Positions 59,531-64,000 of a stretch of 64,000 nucleotides of DNA are shown here, in pieces. How positions within the stretch are numbered: the first letter of the stretch is position 1; every line of letters begins with the position of its first letter. The position numbers and the translations under genes are program-made. Under the pieces are notes generated by a model that ran no database searches, was not told where the DNA came from, and was given only the letters and a program-made list of their open reading frames with translations. The DNA is from JAGRCP01 sp942490705 (lineage in GTDB: Bacteria; Chloroflexota; Anaerolineae; Caldilineales; Caldilineaceae), in contig CALNXY010000019.1 in the NCBI GenBank assembly GCA_942490705.1, forward strand, positions 186,001-250,000, written 5' to 3'.

Positions 59531-62500
59531 ATGACCGAGGAGCATCTACGAATAAATCTGTTTGGCACGTTCAATCTCTTTGATGGCGACCAGCCCGTTA
59601 CCTCGCTGAATGCCGCGCGTCTGCAATCACTGATCGCCTACCTGCTGATTCATCGCGCTGCGCCGCAGACGCGCCAGCAGATCGCATTTCTCTTCTGGCC
59701 CGACACGTCGGATGCCCAAGCCCAGACCAATCTCCGCCAACTGCTCTACAGGATCAGAAATCGACTGCCAAAAGCCGACGAACTTCTGACGGTGGACGAG
59801 CATACCGTGGGCTGGCGAATCGACGCTGACTACACGCTGGATGTAGAGGCGTTTGAAGAGGCGCTGCAGGAGGCGTCAGATGCGGATGGCCCGGACAAAA
59901 TTGGCGCCCTGGAGCGAGCTGTGGCCGCCTACGCTGGGGATCTGTTGCTGAACTGCTATGACGACTGGCTTATTCATGTACGCGAACGCCTAGCCCAAGA
60001 TTACGTGGCCGCGATGGAGCAGCTTGTCCTGCTGCACGAAGAGCAACGCAACTACGAAGCGGCCATCGCCCACGCGCGAACGCTGCTGCGCTATGACCCC
60101 CTTCACGAGGCCTCAACCCGTCGGCTCATGCGCCTCCTTGCCCTGACCGGCGATCGGACGGCTGCGCTGCGCGTCTATCACGCCTGCGCCTCTTTACTGG
60201 AGCAGCAACTGGGCGTAGAACCGAGTTCAGCCACACGCGAGGTCTATGATCGCTTGCTCCATCTGGACGGTGTGCCTTCGCCCATCCGCAGCAAACGCAT
60301 GCCGCTGGTGGGGCGTCGAGCCGAGTGGCAGAGGCTGCAAGCGCTCTGGCGCGCCGTGAACCGCGGACGCCTAAGCATTGTTTGTATCGAGGGTGTGGCG
60401 GGCCTGGGCAAAACGCGCCTTGCCGAAGAATTTACTCATTGGGCACAGTTGCAGGGCATCAGCACGCTTCATGCCCGTGCCTACGCCGCCGAAGAGGGCC
60501 TCTCTTACGGGCCCTTGGTGGAATGTCTGCGCAGCGCACCTCTCCAAACCAGACTGGAGCGCCTGACGAACGTCTGGCGCAGCGAGCTGGCGCGTTTGCT
60601 GCCCGAATTGCTCAGCGCCGACCCATTGCTGGCTCCACCTGAGCCGCTGACCGAACGGGGACAACGCCGCCGACTCTTCGAAGCCCTGACCCACGCCATC
60701 CTGATCGAAGATCGTCCGCTGATCTTGGCATTGGATGACCTACAGTGGTGCGATGAGGAGACATTGGCCTGGTTGCTCTTCATCGCCCATCACCACATAC
60801 ACGCACGGCTCTTGATTGTGACAACGCTGCGGCGCGACGAGTTGGCGCGTAGCCATCCTGCAACCACCTTCCTCCTTGAACTGCGCCGGCACGACCTGCT
60901 GGTAGACCTTCCCTTGGCCGCGCTCAACGCCGCCGAAACCACAGCGTTGGCCGAAAGTATCGTCGAACGCAAGCTAGACAAGGCCATGGCTACGTCGCTC
61001 TTCGCTGCGACCGAGGGCAATCCGCTCTTCGTCGTCGAAACCATGCGCGCCCAGCTTTCTGGCGACGGCGCTCCCAGCAGTTCGCTCGCACTGCCGCCCA
61101 AGGTTCATGCCGTCATTGGGGCGCGATTGGCCCAGCTTTCAGCGCCCGCACACGACCTCGCCCGATTGGCGGCCACCATCGGCCGCTCCTTCACCGCGGA
61201 TGTTTTGAGCGCCGCCTGTGAACAGGATGACGAGACGGTCGCACGCAGCCTGGACGAACTGTGGCAGCGGCGCATCGTGCGCGAGCAAGACGTCAACGGC
61301 TACGACTTCACCCATGACCGGCTGCGCGAGGTGGCCTATGCCGAGCTTCAGCCAGCACGGCGGCGTCTGCTGCACCGTCGCGTCGCCCTGGCACTGGAAC
61401 AGGTTCACGGGCCGGCGGACGACAGCATCAGCGGTCAGATCGCGGCCCATTTTCGTCTGGCCGGGGATGCCCAGACGGCAATCGGCTGGTATCAGCGAGC
61501 CGCGGAAAGGGCGTTGCGCCTCTTTGCCTACCAGGACGCCATCACGATGCTCGAAACCGGTTTGTCGATGATGCGATTGCTCCCGTCCAGCCCGACGAGC
61601 GTCGAGTTGGAATTGGAGTTGCAGATACGCCTCTGCACCGCGTGGGCATCCATCACCAGCTATCATGGCAAAGAAGCCGATGTTGCCTATGCCAGGGCGC
61701 TCGAATTGTGTCGCCAGGTTAAACAGACGCCGCATCTCTTTACGGTCCTCTGGGGCCTGCATGAGGTCGCGCTCTATCGAGCCGAATATGTCGAGAGTTT
61801 GGCCCTCGCCCGCCAATGCCTGGAGATTGCCACGGATCTGGGCGATCCGGGGCTACTACTGGAAGCGCATCATGCGATCTGGGGACCCTGTTTCTTCCTC
61901 GGCGACTATGAACAGGCCCTCGCGCACATGGAGATCGGCCTGGCCATCTATGATCGGGCCGAACATGAACCGCTCAGCGTTCATTATGGCGTGCATGATG
62001 CGGGTTCGTGTGCGCTCTACGAGAGCGCACTGGCGCTTTGGAACATGGGCTATCTGGATCAGGCGCGTCGCCAATTAGCGCGTACGACGGGCCTGGGACA
62101 AGAACTGTCCTTGCCGGCCAACATTGCCGATGCGTATGCGTACGCAGGTCTCTGCCACCAGTTGCTGCGCGATCCGTCGGCCGTGCAGAAGTTCGCAGAA
62201 CCCGCCCTGCAGATCAGCATAGACAAAGGCTATCCCTACTCACGAATTTTGGGTATGGGGCTGCTGGGCTGGAGTCTGTCCATGCAAGGCCAGACCGCCG
62301 AGGGCCTGACCTTGGCGCACCAGGCCATGGCCGCCGTCGAGGAGTACGACCAGAAGGTCCACTACAGTCAACTGGCCGCTATGTTTGCGGAATGCCTGAT
62401 GTTGGCGGGGCAGTACGCCGAGGCCGTTGATGTGGCAGACAAGGCCCTCGTCTGTTTCGAGAAGTTCCGGGATCTGCTCTGCGCGCCGGATCTGTGGACA

Positions 62501-62785
62501 ATCCGCGGCGAGGCCCTGCTCGCGTTGGGCGCAAGCCAAGACGAGATCGAAGCCAGTTATCACTCGGCCATGACGCTTGCCCAGGAGTTGGGCGCCAAGA
62601 CCTCCGAGTTGCGCGCCGCCGTCCATCTGGCCCGGCTGCGGCGGATGGACGGTGACGCCTCCGAGAGTAGATTGATGCTGAGTGTTGTCTACAACTGGTT
62701 CACCGAAGGGTTTGACACGCCAGACCTATGCGTGGCCAAAGAACTGCTCGACGAACTGTACGCTCAGCACCATCCCCAAAAATAG
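59531..62785 (+). CDS. BTAD-AAA-TPR transcriptional regulator
   Basis: A 1084-residue SARP/AfsR-like regulator. It has an OmpR-type winged helix (8-95: LRINLFGTFNLFDGD, ARLQSLIAYLLIHRAAPQTRQQIAFLFWPD, NLRQLLYRIRNRLP), a bacterial transcriptional activator domain (about 100-245), a STAND/AAA ATPase with Walker A EGVAGLGKT (near 290) and Walker B LILALDDLQWCDEE (near 397), then TPR-like helical repeats (about 650-1080). Such proteins activate nearby secondary or secretory genes after ligand- and ATP-driven oligomerisation. The ATG at 59531 is preferred to a GTG at 59513; neither has a strong ribosome-binding site. Confidence 0.92.
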   Translation: MTEEHLRINLFGTFNLFDGDQPVTSLNAARLQSLIAYLLIHRAAPQTRQQIAFLFWPDTSDAQAQTNLRQLLYRIRNRLPKADELLTVDEHTVGWRIDADYTLDVEAFEEALQEASDADGPDKIGALERAVAAYAGDLLLNCYDDWLIHVRERLAQDYVAAMEQLVLLHEEQRNYEAAIAHARTLLRYDPLHEASTRRLMRLLALTGDRTAALRVYHACASLLEQQLGVEPSSATREVYDRLLHLDGVPSPIRSKRMPLVGRRAEWQRLQALWRAVNRGRLSIVCIEGVAGLGKTRLAEEFTHWAQLQGISTLHARAYAAEEGLSYGPLVECLRSAPLQTRLERLTNVWRSELARLLPELLSADPLLAPPEPLTERGQRRRLFEALTHAILIEDRPLILALDDLQWCDEETLAWLLFIAHHHIHARLLIVTTLRRDELARSHPATTFLLELRRHDLLVDLPLAALNAAETTALAESIVERKLDKAMATSLFAATEGNPLFVVETMRAQLSGDGAPSSSLALPPKVHAVIGARLAQLSAPAHDLARLAATIGRSFTADVLSAACEQDDETVARSLDELWQRRIVREQDVNGYDFTHDRLREVAYAELQPARRRLLHRRVALALEQVHGPADDSISGQIAAHFRLAGDAQTAIGWYQRAAERALRLFAYQDAITMLETGLSMMRLLPSSPTSVELELELQIRLCTAWASITSYHGKEADVAYARALELCRQVKQTPHLFTVLWGLHEVALYRAEYVESLALARQCLEIATDLGDPGLLLEAHHAIWGPCFFLGDYEQALAHMEIGLAIYDRAEHEPLSVHYGVHDAGSCALYESALALWNMGYLDQARRQLARTTGLGQELSLPANIADAYAYAGLCHQLLRDPSAVQKFAEPALQISIDKGYPYSRILGMGLLGWSLSMQGQTAEGLTLAHQAMAAVEEYDQKVHYSQLAAMFAECLMLAGQYAEAVDVADKALVCFEKFRDLLCAPDLWTIRGEALLALGASQDEIEASYHSAMTLAQELGAKTSELRAAVHLARLRRMDGDASESRLMLSVVYNWFTEGFDTPDLCVAKELLDELYAQHHPQK

Positions 62786-63123
62786 TTTCAAAATATTGTC
62801 ACAATTCAATCCGCATCAAGGATTGGCGCAGAGAATCCCAATTCCTCCGGCTGGCCCACCGGCTTCCGGCAAGGTCGTTGCTCTTCCGATACTTGGCGGT
62901 TTGCACCATGGTTATCGCCGTGCTGCCTGACTGAAATGCCGGCGGATGAGCTAAGTAGCCAGCACGGCGCCGGCGCCATTGCGGTTTCCTTGAAGTGTTG
63001 GAGGGTCTGTATCGAAAAACTTGCGGTCGGACGGAGTGCATCTCACGCCGGTGACAGGAGTCGGGCTTCTCAGAAAAGTCCGACTCCTATGGCCTCTGGC
63101 CCCGACTGACTGAGAAGATACCT
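62786..63123. other. Intergenic region between BTAD regulator and toxin gene
   Basis: 338 bases with no supported gene. It contains a 13-bp hairpin at 63056-63088 and otherwise nothing I can assign. Confidence 0.6.
63056..63088. repeat. 13-bp extragenic palindrome
   Basis: aggagtcgggctt (63056-63068) pairs with aagtccgactcct (63076-63088) with one G-T pair and a 7-nt loop. It lies between convergent genes and may serve as a terminator or be a dispersed palindromic unit. Confidence 0.75.
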
Positions 63124-63528
63124 TCAACTCAACAAAAGTCGAAGACCGTCAGCTCGGTATTGATCAATGGACCTATCGTGGCTAATCAGGGTGTAGGCGC
63201 TTGAAATAGCTTGCCAGATCAACAGACGGTCAAAGGGATCTTGGTGGTCATCTTTTTGGGGCAATTTATGGGAGGTTGCCAACAAGCGGCTTTCCAATTC
63301 CGCCACAGCAAATCCGGATTCCAGCAGTACATCTAAAATTTCACTCGGCTCGATGCCGCCCAGTTCGAGCTTGCCAAGTGAACACTTAAGCGAGATTTCC
63401 CACAGATTGACCCCCGAAATCAGCTTTGTGTCCATTTCGTTTTCGAGAATCCGCCGCACAGAATCTGCGATTTTGTCGGGTTCGAATAAGGACCAGAGAA
63501 CGTAATGGGTGTCGAGCAGATAAATCAT
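63124..63528 (-). CDS. PIN-domain toxin (VapC-like ribonuclease)
   Basis: A 134-residue PIN protein. The acidic active-site residues are in LLDTHYVLW (D6), ISGVNLWEISLK (E44), DPFDRLLIWQA and LISHD near the C-terminus. PIN toxins of this group cleave tRNA or mRNA when freed from antitoxin. It overlaps the antitoxin gene by 4 nt (ATGA). The cassette is less GC-rich than its surroundings, suggesting horizontal gain. Confidence 0.92.
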   Translation of the reverse strand: MIYLLDTHYVLWSLFEPDKIADSVRRILENEMDTKLISGVNLWEISLKCSLGKLELGGIEPSEILDVLLESGFAVAELESRLLATSHKLPQKDDHQDPFDRLLIWQAISSAYTLISHDRSIDQYRADGLRLLLS

Positions 63529-63758
63529 AAGTTCAATAACTCTTCCTCTGTCATTTTGAAATCATCATGAACTTTGAGCGATTTATCCTGCAATAAGCCC
63601 AAGCGAATCTTTTTGGTTTTATAGGCAGCGTATGGAATGAGAACCGCAACATTCTCTTTCTTCTTGCCATAGCTGATGATGATCTCCTCACCAGCCCGAA
63701 CCCGCTCGATAATCTCTGAGAAATGAGTCTTGAAGTCGCCAACCGTAAATGTATTCAT
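63525..63758 (-). CDS. Phd/YefM-type antitoxin
   Basis: A 77-residue antitoxin. The N-terminal DNA-binding half reads TFTVGDFKTHFSEIIERVRAGEEIIISYGKKKENVAVLIPY, the Phd/YefM pattern. The C-terminal part (KVHDDFKMTEEELLNL) should be the toxin-neutralising tail. The ATG at 63758 has no ribosome-binding site and lies about 7 nt after the -10, so the mRNA is probably leaderless. It should bind the 35-bp palindrome over its own promoter and repress the pair. Confidence 0.9.
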   Translation of the reverse strand: MNTFTVGDFKTHFSEIIERVRAGEEIIISYGKKKENVAVLIPYAAYKTKKIRLGLLQDKSLKVHDDFKMTEEELLNL

Positions 63759-63764
63759 GGCCAC

Positions 63765-63794
63765 AGTATAATATTTTTCTTGACAAGTTGTCAA
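63765..63794 (-). promoter_or_regulatory. Promoter of the toxin-antitoxin operon
   Basis: On the minus strand: -35 TTGACA (63794-63789), 18-bp spacer, -10 TATACT (63770-63765). The expected start site coincides with the antitoxin ATG at 63758. Confidence 0.7.
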
Positions 63795-63804
63795 GAAAAA
63801 TATT
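63770..63804. promoter_or_regulatory. 35-bp perfect operator palindrome of the toxin-antitoxin operon
   Basis: 17-nt arms (63770-63786 and 63788-63804) mirror exactly around one central G, with core ttcttgacaa/ttgtcaagaa. It spans the -35 and spacer, and touches the -10. Confidence 0.88.
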
Positions 63805-64000
63805 TACCCCTCTCCATTTCCTATACTGAAGAGAAATAAGGAGATACAGCTCGGGCAGGCGTCCAACATTGCCATTCTCGTGCTGACCGTCCTGGGCCTC
63901 AACTTCCGCGAGATGATCGGGCTGGCGGGCTCCCGGGGCATCCTGGCCGGCGTGCTCTTTATTGTGGCTTTCCTGGCGCTAGGGTATTTGCTGGGCGGCG
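63784..64000 (+). CDS. Partial membrane transporter, BASS (bile acid:sodium symporter)-like; possibly 5'-truncated
   Basis: One frame is open from 63784 to the window edge. From about 63841 it encodes EIQLGQASNIAILVLTVLGL, then NFREMIGLAGSRGILAGVLFIVAFLALGYLLGG, which is hydrophobic and resembles an internal part of BASS-family symporters. There is no ATG, GTG or TTG with a ribosome-binding site ahead of this segment, and the frame would begin inside the toxin-antitoxin operator. This suggests the 5' part of the gene was lost when the cassette arrived. The rest lies outside the window. Confidence 0.45.

Overview
The window is a GC-rich bacterial chromosome segment. It has no rRNA, tRNA, CRISPR array or intact insertion sequence. 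The gene set points to a Chloroflexota bacterium, probably of the Caldilineae/Anaerolineae group: menaquinone genes, a mevalonate-type decarboxylase, a large BTAD-AAA-TPR regulator, secreted Thr/Ala/Pro-rich SH3b proteins, a subtilase and a spondin-like protein that both end in a short Tyr-[Leu/Met]-Pro tail, an RbsA/LsrA-type sugar ABC system, and an archaeal-type aspartyl-tRNA synthetase. This placement is inference from gene content, not from a marker-gene tree.

Layout. 1-9 kb: the 3' end of a probable PEP carboxykinase, a stand-alone receiver protein, a thioredoxin-reductase-like flavoprotein without its redox cysteines, small DUF427 and CBM48 proteins, an amine-oxidase-like flavoprotein, SixA, a secreted SH3b protein, an arylamine N-acetyltransferase and a DUF5996 protein. 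9.1-14.6 kb: a TetR gene with a palindromic operator on its own promoter, followed by two FtsX-type permeases, an ATPase and a lipoprotein adaptor, forming an export operon. 14.7-30.2 kb: mixed housekeeping genes (MFS, LLM oxidoreductase, dodecin, thioredoxin-CcdA fusion, ZIP transporter, subtilase, HEAT protein, CNNM protein, menA, smpB and two tandem S41 proteases).

30.2-32.1 kb holds the most interesting signal. An extended -10 promoter is followed by a canonical T-box leader with an Asp (GAC) specifier and a TGGC acceptor-binding motif, then an intrinsic terminator. Beyond the terminator lies a 15-codon reading frame with a strong ribosome-binding site and nine Asp/Asn codons, then a further hairpin, then aspS. 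This looks like two stacked sensors of aspartyl-tRNA supply.

32-43.5 kb: a PLP lyase, a DUF308 membrane protein, a small acidic protein, mvaD, and a catabolic-looking cluster of DhaK/DhaL-type kinase subunits, an LsrB-like lipoprotein, a two-NBD ATPase, two permeases and a 3-hydroxyisobutyrate-dehydrogenase-like enzyme. Substitutions in the kinase motifs suggest a substrate other than dihydroxyacetone. 43.6-50.4 kb: a TetR gene running directly into menF-menD-menE-menH-menI. With menA at 25 kb this supplies much of menaquinone synthesis; menB, menC and menG are not in the window.

50.5-64 kb: a spondin-domain secreted protein, a class C beta-lactamase-like hydrolase, an orphan HyuB, a NamZ-type muramidase, a serine-recombinase relic, a secreted protein built from duplicated modules around a DUF4440 domain, a 1084-residue BTAD regulator, and an AT-richer Phd/PIN toxin-antitoxin cassette with a 35-bp operator palindrome. 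The cassette abuts what looks like a 5'-truncated membrane-transporter gene at the window edge.
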